Below, piece by piece: positions 54,301 to 62,181 of a stretch of 62,301 nucleotides of DNA. The position numbers and the translations under genes were made by a program. The DNA is from Gemmatimonadota bacterium (GTDB lineage Bacteria; Gemmatimonadota; Gemmatimonadetes; Longimicrobiales; Gaopeijiaceae), in assembly GCA_022826565.1 (NCBI GenBank), contig JAJDUP010000043.1:1-62301 (forward strand), written 5' to 3'. Below the pieces are notes generated by a model. That model had not been told where the DNA came from, ran no database searches, and was given only the letters and a program-made list of their open reading frames with translations. How positions within the stretch are numbered: position 1 is the stretch's first letter; the number at the start of each line of letters is the position of its first letter.

Positions 54301-54448
54301 GGATGATGACCTGGACGTCGGAGAGGTCGGGGATGGCGTCGATCGGGGTGCGCGTGAGCGCGAAGATGCCCGCCACGACGATGAAGAGCGTGCCGAGGAC
54401 GACCAGGAGGCGATTGCCGACCGACCAGTCGATGATGCGTGCGAACAT
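51311..54448 (-). CDS. cusA: CusA/CzcA-type heavy-metal RND efflux pump
   Basis: 1045 residues with 12 predicted helices. Inner-membrane pump of the HME-RND family that exports Cu+/Ag+ or divalent metals. Seen: RTPIDAIPDLSDVQVIIRTE, YPLTTQMLAAPFAQVVRGYS and the TM4 motif AIGTMVDAGIVMVENAHR, with Asp for proton transfer. CusB- and TolC-type genes precede it on the same strand with 12-base and 4-base-overlap junctions. The adaptor's metal-binding domain resembles CusB, which favours copper/silver, but metal specificity is inference. Confidence 0.93.
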   Translation of the reverse strand: MFARIIDWSVGNRLLVVLGTLFIVVAGIFALTRTPIDAIPDLSDVQVIIRTEYPGQAPRIVEDQVTYPLTTQMLAAPFAQVVRGYSLFGVSFVYVIFEDGTDLYWARSRVLEYLSSIAGQLPPGVTPELGPDATGVGWAFMYALRSDRHDLSELRSIQDWFLKYELTAIPGVSEVASVGGFVRQYQVTVDPNRLRAFNVPISAIRTAIQESNSDVGGGLIEVAEKEFMIRGLGYIRSVDDIRRIGLGTGHDGTPILLQDVARVSLGPESRRGLAEWNGEGETVGGIVVVRPGADTRRVIAAVKTRLDEIRPGLPEGVEIEVAYDRTSLIDRAVGSIRASLAQQLLIVGLVCLVFLFHLRSGLVAVIALPVGILLALIVVRLQGLTLNIMSLGGIAVAIGTMVDAGIVMVENAHRHLARHGGRRPHWQIIAGAAREVGPSLFFALLVITVSFMPVFTLEAQEGRLFKPLAFTKTYAMAAAALLSVTLVPVLVGYWVRGRIRPSSETPVGRVLAGAYWPLLGFVLRFRRWVIGAAVVALAVTLVPLSRLGSEFMPSLWEGDLLYMPTTLPGVSITEAREIVQQTDRIIRTFPEVQHVFGKAGRADSATDPAPLSMIETTIALKPRSEWRPGMTPERLVEALDAALRIPGLTNAWTMPIRARIDMLSTGIRTPVGIKIAGPDLTVLERLGRDVEAVVRGVPGTASVYADRVMGGNYLDFAIDRTAIARHGLTVRDVQEVIQTAIGGMNVTTTVEGLERYPVNLRYGRELRDDIPALRSVLVATPEGHQVPLGRLVGMEYVVGPPGIKSEGAKPNAWVYIDIRDTDVGSYVATAREAVAARVDLPPGYTLAWSGQYEYLDRAQQRLAYVVPLTLLLIFVLIYLTTRSVTETFMVLLGVPFAVAGSFWLLHLLGYDLSIAVWVGIIALAGLYAETAIVFLLYLNVFWKDYRDRGLLTDRGALLHAIRRGSVQRVRPIMMTIATDVIGLLPIMWSAGAGADVMKRIAAPLMGGVVTSGAVVLLLFPVAFYLWKARGLPRAGEATGGVAPGD

Positions 54449-54460
54449 GATCGGCCTGCC

Positions 54461-55843
54461 TCAGTGCGAGTGGGGTGGCGACGCGCCGGAATCCGGCCGC
54501 GTGTCGGCCATGCCCGGACCCGCCTCCCCGGCGCCGCCGAGCAGTTGCGAAATCGCCGCCCGCAGATTCGCGTCCGAGTCGATCAGGAATTGCGACGAGA
54601 CCACGACGGATTCGCCAGCGGCGAGCCCTGAAGCGACCTCCACCATCCCCTCGCTCTCGGTACCGAGCACCACCTCGCGCGGCTCGAACAACCCGCCACC
54701 CCGCTCCACGATCACGACCGCGCGGGTTCCGCTGTGCAGGACCGCCTCGGCGGGTGCCGTCACCACGCCGGCAGTTTCGCTCGTCCGCACGGCTACGTTC
54801 ACGTACATCATCGGCCTGAGCAGCAGGTCGGGATTCGCGACCTCGACGAAGGCGGTGAGCGTCCGCGTCTGCGGGTTCACGGCGGGGCGGAAGAACAGGA
54901 TCCGGCCGCCCCATTCGCGCCCCGGGAAGGCGTCGGCATCGATCACCACGGCCTGGCCTTCGCGGACGCGCCGCAGGTCGTCCTCGTAGAACTCGGTTTC
55001 GGCCCAGAGTGTGGAGTGGTCCGCGATCTTGAGGACCGTCATCCCGGGGCTGATCCTCATCCCCTCCATCGAGTCACCCATCTTGTCTACGATGAACCCC
55101 GATGCGGGCGCGAACACCATGACCGTCCGCGTCACGGCACCGGACGCTGCCAGCTGGTCGATCTGCTCGTCGGTCATGTCCCAGTAAAGCAGCCGATCGC
55201 GCGCCGCTTCGACGAGCGACTGCGCCCGCTCGATCGCCTCCTGGTAGGCGCCACCCTCGCGCAGCCGTCCCACGTACTCCATCGCGCCCAGGAACTCGCG
55301 CTGTGTGGTGACCAGCTGCGGGCTGTAGATCTCGAATAGCACGTCGCCCCTGGCGACCGTCTCGCCGACGTTGTTGACGCTGGCCCGCTCGATCCATCCC
55401 TCGTACTTGGTCTGCACCGAGACGACCCGCTCCTCGTTGTGCGCCAGGATCCCGACCGTGCGGATGGAGACGGGAAGGGTCCCGCGGTGCACCATGGCGG
55501 TGCGCACCGCGAAGTTCTGCAGGAATGCCCGGCTGACCCGGATGCCGCCGTCCGCGACGGCTTCGTCCGCGTAGACCGGGACGAGGTCCATCCCCATGGG
55601 TGACTTGCCGGGGCGGTCGGAGGTGTAGGTCGGGTCCATCGGGGCGCGCCAGTAGACGATTTCGCGTTCGCCGGCCGACTCGCCGCCGGCGGGCATGGTC
55701 ATCCCCTCGCGGGCGTCGTGCTGCCCGGCCATTTCCGAGGGGTCTTCGCCCCGGTCCCGGACCAGCCACGCGGTACCGCCAGCGCCCATCGCGACGCCCA
55801 GCACCACGAATAGCAGCCTGTGCGCATTCCTGGTCCCGTTCAT
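54461..55843 (-). CDS. cusB: CusB-type periplasmic adaptor with metal-binding domain
   Basis: 460 residues. Membrane-fusion protein that links the RND pump to the outer membrane channel. Near the N-terminus, YWRAPMDPTYTSDRPGKSP and MGMDLVPVYADE match the E. coli CusB segment (WYDPMYPN...MDMDLVPKYADE) with its Met-based metal site and no Cys pair. A lipoyl/hairpin region (LFEIYSPQLVTTQREFLGAM) and beta-barrel follow. GGAGG upstream and ATGA overlap with the TolC-type gene. The C-terminus is Met/His-poor except SPPHSH. Confidence 0.93.
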   Translation of the reverse strand: MNGTRNAHRLLFVVLGVAMGAGGTAWLVRDRGEDPSEMAGQHDAREGMTMPAGGESAGEREIVYWRAPMDPTYTSDRPGKSPMGMDLVPVYADEAVADGGIRVSRAFLQNFAVRTAMVHRGTLPVSIRTVGILAHNEERVVSVQTKYEGWIERASVNNVGETVARGDVLFEIYSPQLVTTQREFLGAMEYVGRLREGGAYQEAIERAQSLVEAARDRLLYWDMTDEQIDQLAASGAVTRTVMVFAPASGFIVDKMGDSMEGMRISPGMTVLKIADHSTLWAETEFYEDDLRRVREGQAVVIDADAFPGREWGGRILFFRPAVNPQTRTLTAFVEVANPDLLLRPMMYVNVAVRTSETAGVVTAPAEAVLHSGTRAVVIVERGGGLFEPREVVLGTESEGMVEVASGLAAGESVVVSSQFLIDSDANLRAAISQLLGGAGEAGPGMADTRPDSGASPPHSH

Positions 55844-57162
55844 GATCCTTCCTCCTCCGGAAAGGCCGAGCCGATGGCCCGTTCCATCTCCGCCAGTGCC
55901 TTCATGTAGTCCGCCTGCAGGCGCGCGAGCCCGAGACGGACGTCCAGCAGGACCTCCTCGCTGTCCAGCAGCTCCAGCACACCGGTGACTCCGGCCGAAT
56001 ATGCTTCCTCGGTCGCGCGGAGCGCCTGTTCCGCCTGCGGGAGCAGCGCCCGCTCGAATAGGGCCAGCTGCCCTTCGATGGTCCTGATCCGGAAGGCGCT
56101 CGAGCGGACGGCAAGCGCCACACCGTTGACCGCATCGCGGTGAGCTTCTTCCGCTGCGGCGAGGTGCGCCCTCGCCTCCCGGACCCCGGCGTCGTAGCTG
56201 GACCGGAACACAGGGATGCTCGCCCCGAAGGTCAGGCTGAACAGGTCCTGACCATTGTCGGGCGGGGGCGCGGCCAGACCCGCGTCGTCGCGGCGGCCCA
56301 GGACGTTGCCCCAGGCGACCCCAACGGTCAGTCCGGGCCGATACTGGCGCCGGGCCAGACCCAGCGCGTGCCCGCCGCCCTCGACCGCGAGCCGGGCCGC
56401 GCGCACTTCCGGCCTTGCGCCCAGCCCGGTGGCATGCAGTCGCTGGTCATCGACGGATGCGACCGGTCCCGCACCGATCTCGACGGCTGCGATGGGGGTT
56501 TCTACAGAGCGGTTAACAAGAATGTTAAGTATCGCTTCGAGGTCGACCCGCTGCCGTAGCAGTTCCTGCCGCCGGTTGAGCACCCGCGTGACTTCCGCCT
56601 GTAGCTTGATGACCTCCTGTTGCTGTCCGAACCCCTGCGAGTAGCGGGCCTGGGCCAGGGCCTCGTAGTGGAGCAGGAGTTCCTCTTCCTCTTCCGTGAT
56701 GCGCAGCGCCTGATCGAGGTAGGCGAGGTCGTAGTAGGCAAGCTTGACTTCGCGGACGGTCTCGGCGCGCCGTTCGTCGTATGACTCGCCCCTGATCGCC
56801 GACTCGGCCGCGGCGATCTCCCTGCGGTCCGACAGTGTCCCGAACCATGGGAATGCCTGGCTGATCGAGAGGCTCGACGTCTGTGGGCCGACCCGGGTCT
56901 GGGGACCGAAGACATGTTGGGTGAGCGACAGCGCCGGATTGGGAAGCGTCCCCGCCTGGGGGATGCGCAACTCGGCGGCCCGATGCTCCAGCAGCGCCTG
57001 GCGAACACGAGGATTGCGCTCCAGGGCTTCGCCGATCAGCGCCGCGAGCGCGGCGTCGCCGTTGGTCGAGTAGGACGGCGATTGCGCCTGGGCGCTCGCC
57101 GCGATGTTGTATTCGGTAGCAGCGACTGCAAACGCGATCGCCACGATTCGCATGATCGACAT
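55840..57162 (-). CDS. TolC-type outer membrane channel of Cus-like system
   Basis: 440 residues. Outer-membrane factor that lets the efflux pump discharge outside the cell. Signal peptide IVAIAFAVAATEYNIAASAQ. Long coiled-coil repeats (RRAETVREVKLAYYDLAYLDQALRI is one region) are duplicated in two halves, as in TolC. GAGG five bases before ATG 57162. It is the first RND component, and its stop overlaps the cusB ATG. A His-rich small protein lies just upstream. Confidence 0.9.
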   Translation of the reverse strand: MSIMRIVAIAFAVAATEYNIAASAQAQSPSYSTNGDAALAALIGEALERNPRVRQALLEHRAAELRIPQAGTLPNPALSLTQHVFGPQTRVGPQTSSLSISQAFPWFGTLSDRREIAAAESAIRGESYDERRAETVREVKLAYYDLAYLDQALRITEEEEELLLHYEALAQARYSQGFGQQQEVIKLQAEVTRVLNRRQELLRQRVDLEAILNILVNRSVETPIAAVEIGAGPVASVDDQRLHATGLGARPEVRAARLAVEGGGHALGLARRQYRPGLTVGVAWGNVLGRRDDAGLAAPPPDNGQDLFSLTFGASIPVFRSSYDAGVREARAHLAAAEEAHRDAVNGVALAVRSSAFRIRTIEGQLALFERALLPQAEQALRATEEAYSAGVTGVLELLDSEEVLLDVRLGLARLQADYMKALAEMERAIGSAFPEEEGS

Positions 57163-57286
57163 GGGTGCCTCGCCATGGATGAGTCACGTTCCCCGGAAGG
57201 TGCACGCCGCCGGCACGCAGGGTGCACGGATCCTTCAGTGCGGCGCCCTTCCGGGGTTTGTGCGCCCGGGAAGGGGCGCTGTCAAC

Positions 57287-57676
57287 TCAGCCAGTCAGAC
57301 GGGGTGGCGGCGTTTCCACCGCCCTTTCGGCGGTGACGGGAGAGGGGTTGGCGAGGAACGCCGAACGGAAAAAGATGGCGGGGAAGCGGGTCATCGCGGC
57401 CGACGGCGCGTTTCGGACCGAAGCGTAGCCGCACGCCATGATCATCAGGCAGCTGTGATCGCCGCCGTGCGGTTGGCCGTGCTGGGCCGCAGAGGTCTCT
57501 TCCCCGCCGTGCCGGTGGGCGTCCGTGGTGGCCGCGCGCCCGACCGCCCCTGCATGACTCGCCGGAGCGGAACCGGCGACACCCCCGCGCGCTCCGCTCC
57601 CCATGTCGCAATGGAGAGCGACCAACTGCGACCACGACAGGGCCAGCAACGCGACGAAAGCTGCGGGGCGATTCAT
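57287..57676 (-). CDS. small exported His/Met-rich protein, probably metal-related
   Basis: 129 residues. Signal peptide (FVALLALSWSQLVAL). The mature part has clusters DAHRHGG, QHGQPHGGDH and Cys/Met pairs (HCDMGSG, CLMIMACG), a pattern seen in small periplasmic copper-binding proteins placed near efflux genes. No known family recognised. ATG 57676 lacks a clear Shine-Dalgarno site. 124 bases separate it from the TolC-type gene on the same strand. Copper link is inference from composition and position. Confidence 0.65.
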   Translation of the reverse strand: MNRPAAFVALLALSWSQLVALHCDMGSGARGGVAGSAPASHAGAVGRAATTDAHRHGGEETSAAQHGQPHGGDHSCLMIMACGYASVRNAPSAAMTRFPAIFFRSAFLANPSPVTAERAVETPPPRLTG

Positions 57677-57723
57677 GCGAGCAATCTGGCGCGCGCCGGC
57701 GACGGACGTCAACGGGCGCCCCG

Positions 57724-58362
57724 TCAGCGCCCGAACACCATCACTCGCCACACCAGCCCGTCGCGCAGGTAGCGGCGTGACAGTCCGTGCTCTGCCAGCA
57801 CGGCCTCGACCTCGTCCGGATCGTGGACGTAGATGCGGAAGGGGTGGCGCCGCAGCCGCTGGATGAGGTTCGCGACGCCCACGCCGAACCGCATCAGCCG
57901 TGTCCCGCGCGGGATGATCACGCCCACCGTGCGGCCGGCGAGAGAGGCGGCGGCGCCCAGCATCGCGGGCATGTCGGGATAGCAGCACACGACCCGGTCG
58001 AGGGTGACGATGTCGGCCGCTTCCAGCTCGCCGGCCCGCTCCACGAAGTCGCCGTCCACATAACGCATCCGGTTTGCGTAGCCGCGTGCCTCGGCCTCGG
58101 TGCGCGCCGCCGCGAGGTATGCCGGCGAGGCATCGGCGCTGGTGCCACTCGCCGCGCCCCGGCCCATCAGATCGTGCTGGATGGCCCCGACGCCGCCGCC
58201 GACATCGATGAAGGTGCGGCCACCGATGCCGCCAGCGGCGATCGCTTCCAGGAGCTGCCGCGTCGCCTTGGCCGGACCCTTGCGCCGGTAGTGGCGCAGC
58301 TGGCGGAGCGCCATCCTGTCATTGAACATCTGCTCGATGCCCTGGCACTGGCAGCAGGTCAT
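57724..58362 (-). CDS. SAM-dependent methyltransferase
   Basis: 212 residues. Class I methyltransferase: motif I FIDVGGGVGAIQHDL at about 50-65, acidic residue in the next strand (GTSADASPAY), DGDFVERAGEL and the post-I region DIVTLDRVVCCYPDMP. An unusual N-terminal cluster MTCCQCQG (three Cys and one more) could bind metal. The overall pattern resembles Mg-protoporphyrin O-methyltransferase-like proteins, but no chlorophyll genes are near, so the substrate is open. Divergent from the TonB-like gene. Confidence 0.85.
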   Translation of the reverse strand: MTCCQCQGIEQMFNDRMALRQLRHYRRKGPAKATRQLLEAIAAGGIGGRTFIDVGGGVGAIQHDLMGRGAASGTSADASPAYLAAARTEAEARGYANRMRYVDGDFVERAGELEAADIVTLDRVVCCYPDMPAMLGAAASLAGRTVGVIIPRGTRLMRFGVGVANLIQRLRRHPFRIYVHDPDEVEAVLAEHGLSRRYLRDGLVWRVMVFGR

Positions 58363-58467
58363 GGACGGGTTTCCCGGAAGCGGAGAAGCGATATCTTGCG
58401 GAAGCTACGTTGCGGGACCGGCGCATACCACCGGCACCTCGACCACGGCCTGGAGCAGCAATCGACG

Positions 58468-58998
58468 ATGAGCGACCGGATCAAACGACGGAAGAAGGCG
58501 GAGCGGAGGCTCTACGTGCTGTGCTGGTCGCTGGCGGCCGTGCTCCACGTCGGTCTGTTCTTCGTTCTGCGCCAGACCCGGATCACGGTCGAGGAACGGG
58601 AATACAACATCGAGTCGGTCGAGATCACCGACCGCAAGCCCATTCCGCTCGATCTCTTTTTCGGGCCGCCGGCGATCACCAACGCCACCGGCGGATTCTC
58701 GGTCGAACCGCCGGAACGGGTGCTCGAGGTGGACAGGCTCGTGTTTCTCCCCGTCACCTGTCGCGCGATCATCCGGGGTTCGGGCGATGTCGCCCGCGGC
58801 AGCGTGCGCCTCAGGGTGAACGCGACGGGCCGCGTGGACGTCCTGGGGGTCGAGCGGTCAACCGGATTCCCCTGCGGGGACGCGACGCTGACGAGGGTGG
58901 CGGGCGACCTCTGGTACCGCTGGCTCCCCACCGAGCAGTTCCCGGCCCCGGTGGAGCTGGTCCAGCCGCTGAGTTTCGCCGAAAAGACGGGCTTGTAG
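58468..58998 (+). CDS. TonB-like membrane-anchored protein
   Basis: 176 residues. One N-terminal membrane helix (YVLCWSLAAVLHVGLFFVL) after a basic cytoplasmic start, then a periplasmic part. The C-terminal segment RGSVRLRVNATGRVDVLGVERSTGFPCGD resembles the TonB C-terminal fold used to energise outer-membrane receptors, but the Pro-rich spacer is short. GGAG lies 12 bases before ATG 58468. Could also be a secretion-system or efflux accessory. Partner not visible. Confidence 0.6.
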   Translation: MSDRIKRRKKAERRLYVLCWSLAAVLHVGLFFVLRQTRITVEEREYNIESVEITDRKPIPLDLFFGPPAITNATGGFSVEPPERVLEVDRLVFLPVTCRAIIRGSGDVARGSVRLRVNATGRVDVLGVERSTGFPCGDATLTRVAGDLWYRWLPTEQFPAPVELVQPLSFAEKTGL

Positions 58999-59040
58999 CA
59001 GCCGCCCGGGCACCGGGAGCACGGGCCCGGTCTTGTCGGG

Positions 59041-60807
59041 CTAGCTCGAGTTGCGCCGGGGCCCGGACAGCGCCATCCCCACCGCCAGCACCACCCCCGC
59101 GCCGATCACGTTGTGCCACAGAAACGACACGGACGGCGCACCGAACGTGACCGCCGCGACCGCTCCCATCCCCGCGATCAGACCCGTGAACGCGGCGATT
59201 CCCCGCGCGCGCGGCAGCATGGCCAGCAGAAAGACGCCCAGGATCGAGCCGTAGAAGAACGACCCGAAGCGGTTCACGACCTCGATCAGCGACCCCAGGC
59301 TGACGGCGTAGACCGCCACGAAGCACGCAAACACGCCCCAGAAGGCGGTCGCGACCTTGGACACCTTGAGGTAATGGGCGTCGCTGGCCTCGGGGCGGAA
59401 CCAGCGCCGGTAGAAGTCGATGATGCTGGTCGTCGACAGCGAGTTGAGCTCGGACGAGATGCTGGACATGGCAGCGGCGATGATGGCCGCGATGAACAGG
59501 CCCGCGAGCCCGATCGGCAGCTCGCCCAGCACGAAGCGCGGGATGATGTAGTTCACGTCGCGGGAGGGCTCGCCGGTGACCTGTTCGGCCATGGCGAGGG
59601 CCTCCGCGCGGATCTCCTGGACGGACGCTTCGCGGGCAAGGAAGTCGTCCATGGCGGCCTGGCGGCTGGCGTCCTGAGCGGCGGGATCGTTCGGGGCGGC
59701 GGCCGGCGCCGGCGTCGGCGCCGCTTGCGGCGCTGCAGCCGCTCCCGGCGGGGCCGGGGGGGTGGCAGCGGGCGTGGGCAGCCCGGCCGCGCGGCGAGCG
59801 GCGCCCTCCCTCAACTCCAAAGCCTCGCCGTAGCGATCCTGGAGAGCCTGGTACTCGGCGCCCCGGGCATCGGCCACCGCGGCCTCGTGCGCGGGGTTGT
59901 ACAGCAGCGGCGCGGGGCTGAACTCGTAGTAGACGAACACCATGACGCCGACGAGGAGGACCAGCGCCTGGAGCGGGATCTTCCAGTAGGCGCTCATCAG
60001 CAGTGAGGTGCGGGCGGCGTCGACGGACTTTGCGGCCAGGTAGCGCTGCACCTGGGACTGGTCGGTGCCGAAGTAGGACAGCATGAGGAAGGTCCCGCCG
60101 ATCAGGCCCGACCAGAACGTGTAGGTCTCGTTGATGTTGAACGAGAAGTCGAAGACCTGGAGCCGGCCCGTCGCGCCGGCGATGTGGAGTGCCTCGCCCG
60201 GCGACACCGGCATCTGCACGATCAGGACGACCACGACGGCGAGCAGGGCGAAGACGATCAGGATCATCTGTTTGACGTCGGCCCAGGTGACCGCCTGAAT
60301 GCCGCCGAGCATGGTGTAGGCGACGGTCGGGATGCCGATCAGGGCGACGCTCCACACGAGCGGCCAGCCGAATACCGCGGAGAAGACCACGGCGGGCGCG
60401 GCGATGATCACGCCGCAGGACATCCCGCGCGAGAGCAGGAAGAGAAGGGCGGTGAGGGCGCGGGTGCGCGAGTCGAAGCGGCGTTCGAGGTACTCGTAGG
60501 CGGTGTAGACGCCGGCGCCGCGGAGGAACGGCACGAGGGTGACGCCGAGGATGACCATCGCCAGGGGCAGCCCGAAGTAGAACTGCACGAAGCGGAGACC
60601 GTCGGTGGCGCCCTGTCCCGTGGTGCCGATCATGGTGACGGCGGAGAGCTGGGTGGCCATGACCGACAGGCCGACCGCCCACCACGGGAGGCTGCGGCTC
60701 GCCAGGAAGTAGCCCTCGATCTCGCTGGTTCCGCGGGCGCGGCGGATGCCGTCGACGAGAACGTATGCGACGTAGACGCCGACGATCAGCCAGTTGACGG
60801 GGTGCAT
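59041..60807 (-). CDS. sodium:solute symporter (SSS family)
   Basis: 588 residues, about 13 membrane helices. Na+-driven carrier of the SSSF family (sugars, proline, acetate and others). Seen: IEGYFLASRSLPWWAVGLSV near the start, the core GYxxQ region GGIQAVTWADVKQMI, and IYAxx-like later helices. A Pro/Ala-rich, charged insertion of about 90 residues (about 330-420) sits in one loop, which is unusual. The start ATG 60807 follows a 39-residue peptide gene by 13 bases in a MerR-led operon. Confidence 0.9.
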   Translation of the reverse strand: MHPVNWLIVGVYVAYVLVDGIRRARGTSEIEGYFLASRSLPWWAVGLSVMATQLSAVTMIGTTGQGATDGLRFVQFYFGLPLAMVILGVTLVPFLRGAGVYTAYEYLERRFDSRTRALTALLFLLSRGMSCGVIIAAPAVVFSAVFGWPLVWSVALIGIPTVAYTMLGGIQAVTWADVKQMILIVFALLAVVVVLIVQMPVSPGEALHIAGATGRLQVFDFSFNINETYTFWSGLIGGTFLMLSYFGTDQSQVQRYLAAKSVDAARTSLLMSAYWKIPLQALVLLVGVMVFVYYEFSPAPLLYNPAHEAAVADARGAEYQALQDRYGEALELREGAARRAAGLPTPAATPPAPPGAAAAPQAAPTPAPAAAPNDPAAQDASRQAAMDDFLAREASVQEIRAEALAMAEQVTGEPSRDVNYIIPRFVLGELPIGLAGLFIAAIIAAAMSSISSELNSLSTTSIIDFYRRWFRPEASDAHYLKVSKVATAFWGVFACFVAVYAVSLGSLIEVVNRFGSFFYGSILGVFLLAMLPRARGIAAFTGLIAGMGAVAAVTFGAPSVSFLWHNVIGAGVVLAVGMALSGPRRNSS

Positions 60808-60820
60808 GAAGGGGCTGGAC

Positions 60821-60940
60821 TCAGGAGTGGTAGGTGGCCTGCATCAGCCACAGGACCGCCAGCGTCACGACCTGGACCAGGAGCACCCGCACCAGCGTTT
60901 TGCGGAAGCGGGTGCGGGTGCTCTGCTCGTCACGCGTCAC
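60821..60940 (-). CDS. 39-residue single-helix membrane peptide
   Basis: GTG 60940 overlaps the MerR stop (GTGA) and ends at 60821. Sequence starts MTRDEQSTRTRFRK, then a hydrophobic helix LVRVLLVQVVTLAVLWLMQA and ends TYHS. Basic N-terminus and one transmembrane helix suggest an inner-membrane peptide with the N-terminus inside. It lies 13 bases before the symporter gene, so it may be a small subunit or regulator of that carrier. I recall similar short peptides before SSS genes in this kind of genome, but no named family. Confidence 0.75.
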   Translation of the reverse strand: MTRDEQSTRTRFRKTLVRVLLVQVVTLAVLWLMQATYHS

Positions 60941-61731
60941 TGGCGATTCCTCCAGCGCGCCTCGTTTGCCCGGATCGCGTCCTGCACGAACGCCGCCAGC
61001 CCCTTCGCGCGCTTCTCGAAGTACTCCTCGAAGCGCGAATCAGCCGTGTACATCTCGGCCAGGTTGCAGTGCATGCCGTGGCTGCACGGGTAGAACCAGC
61101 GGTCGATGTGGTGGCGGTGCTGTTCGGCCAGGTTCATGGCGGCGCGGCCGGCCGCGTGGGCGCCCTCGGTCATGAGCTCGGCGAGCCTCGCCATGATCGT
61201 CTCGCCCTCTTCCTTGATTGCCGCCCAATCGCCCTTGCCGTAGCTGCGGGTGCGGCGCATCGACTCCCTGTATGCGTCGCTGTCGCCCCAGCGCTCCTTC
61301 ACTTCGTCCTCGTACTGGGCGTGGTCGAACTCCTCCAGCCCTTCGAACATCTCCGTCCTGTCCATTTCCGTCTCCTCTTCCATCGCCCGCAGAGCCCGGT
61401 CGACCCCGCGAATGATACTGTCTGTCCGTTCCTGCCGCTCCCTGAGCAACTCCCGCTGCGCTTCGAGCGCGCTCCGCCGGTCGTAGGCCGGGGCGTCGAG
61501 CATCTGGCCGATCGCATCCAGGCTGAACCGCAGTTCGCGCAGCAGCCGGATCTGGCGCAGCCGCTCGAGATCGCCGTAGTCGTACTGCCGGTAGCCTTGC
61601 TCTGTGCGCCCCGAGGGGACGAGAAGACCGATCCGGTCGTAGTGGTGCAGCGTGCGCACCGTGACGCGGGCCAGCGCGGCGACCTCGCCGACAGTGTGGA
61701 GTTGTTGGGTGGTGGCGGGTGTGGTGTTCAT
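60937..61731 (-). CDS. MerR-family regulator with TipAS-type effector domain
   Basis: 264 residues. N-terminal MerR winged helix TVGEVAALARVTVRTLHHYDRIGLLVPSG, then a long coiled helix, and a C-terminal TipAS-like domain (about 140-255) that binds thiopeptide antibiotics or other ligands in relatives. Its promoter at 61738-61768 contains a perfect operator in a 19-base spacer, the classic MerR arrangement, and places the start of transcription on the ATG. The regulator, the 39-residue peptide and the symporter are probably one autoregulated operon. Effector unknown. Confidence 0.93.
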   Translation of the reverse strand: MNTTPATTQQLHTVGEVAALARVTVRTLHHYDRIGLLVPSGRTEQGYRQYDYGDLERLRQIRLLRELRFSLDAIGQMLDAPAYDRRSALEAQRELLRERQERTDSIIRGVDRALRAMEEETEMDRTEMFEGLEEFDHAQYEDEVKERWGDSDAYRESMRRTRSYGKGDWAAIKEEGETIMARLAELMTEGAHAAGRAAMNLAEQHRHHIDRWFYPCSHGMHCNLAEMYTADSRFEEYFEKRAKGLAAFVQDAIRANEARWRNRQ

Positions 61732-61737
61732 GGGAGC

Positions 61738-61768
61738 AAGGTAAGGGCTGACGTTACGTCAGGGTCAA
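61738..61768 (-). promoter_or_regulatory. MerR-type autoregulated promoter with palindromic operator
   Basis: Minus strand: -35 TTGACC (61768-61763), 19-base spacer, -10 TACCTT (61743-61738). The spacer holds the perfect inverted repeat CTGACGT-A-ACGTCAG (61748-61762). Long spacers with a central palindrome are diagnostic of MerR-activated promoters. Predicted start of transcription falls at 61731, the A of the ATG, so the mRNA is leaderless. Confidence 0.88.
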
Positions 61769-61833
61769 GGGACCGGTGGCGGATGAATCGAGGCCGGGCA
61801 CATATGGCAGCCCGGTGATTGCCGTAAAGGGTG

Positions 61834-62181
61834 TCAGCCGACCGGGTCTTCGGTGCCGGGCTCCGTGGCGCTCACCGCTTCTGTCTCTGCGACCCCTTCC
61901 CGCACCAACTGCGGCCCCGAAGAATCCCCGACGATCCTGAAGGGCACCTGGTGGTAGCCGCGCCGTATCCGGTAGGTGGCGAAGTCCTTCCGGTCAACGG
62001 TAAAGACCTTCTCGGTTCTTGTACGCTCCGCGGCACTGACGATCGAGGCGTCCGCAAAATCCATCCGGATGTCCGCGTACCGAAGCATCAGTTCAAAGCA
62101 GCGGCTCAACAGCTCGGTGTCCATTGGAAGGACCGAGAGGCCTCCCTGACGGATGTAGTCCATTAGCAGGCCGTGGAACAA
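61834..62181 (-). CDS. PIN-domain (VapC-like) protein, N-terminal part unclear
   Basis: The C-terminal half is a PIN domain: LMLRYADIRMDFADASIVSA and VFTVDRKDFATYRI contain the usual Asp residues and closing strand. The annotated start GTG 62181 leaves the protein without the first Asp-bearing strand of a complete VapC (usually about 130-140 residues). The reading frame stays open to the right edge but reads low-complexity (SATLGSATPRPAIATSPHGAS), so either a frameshift removed the N-terminus or the gene is a remnant. A 25-residue tail after the PIN fold (from GPQLVREG) is unusual. No antitoxin gene is visible in the window. Confidence 0.55.
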   Translation of the reverse strand: MFHGLLMDYIRQGGLSVLPMDTELLSRCFELMLRYADIRMDFADASIVSAAERTRTEKVFTVDRKDFATYRIRRGYHQVPFRIVGDSSGPQLVREGVAETEAVSATEPGTEDPVG

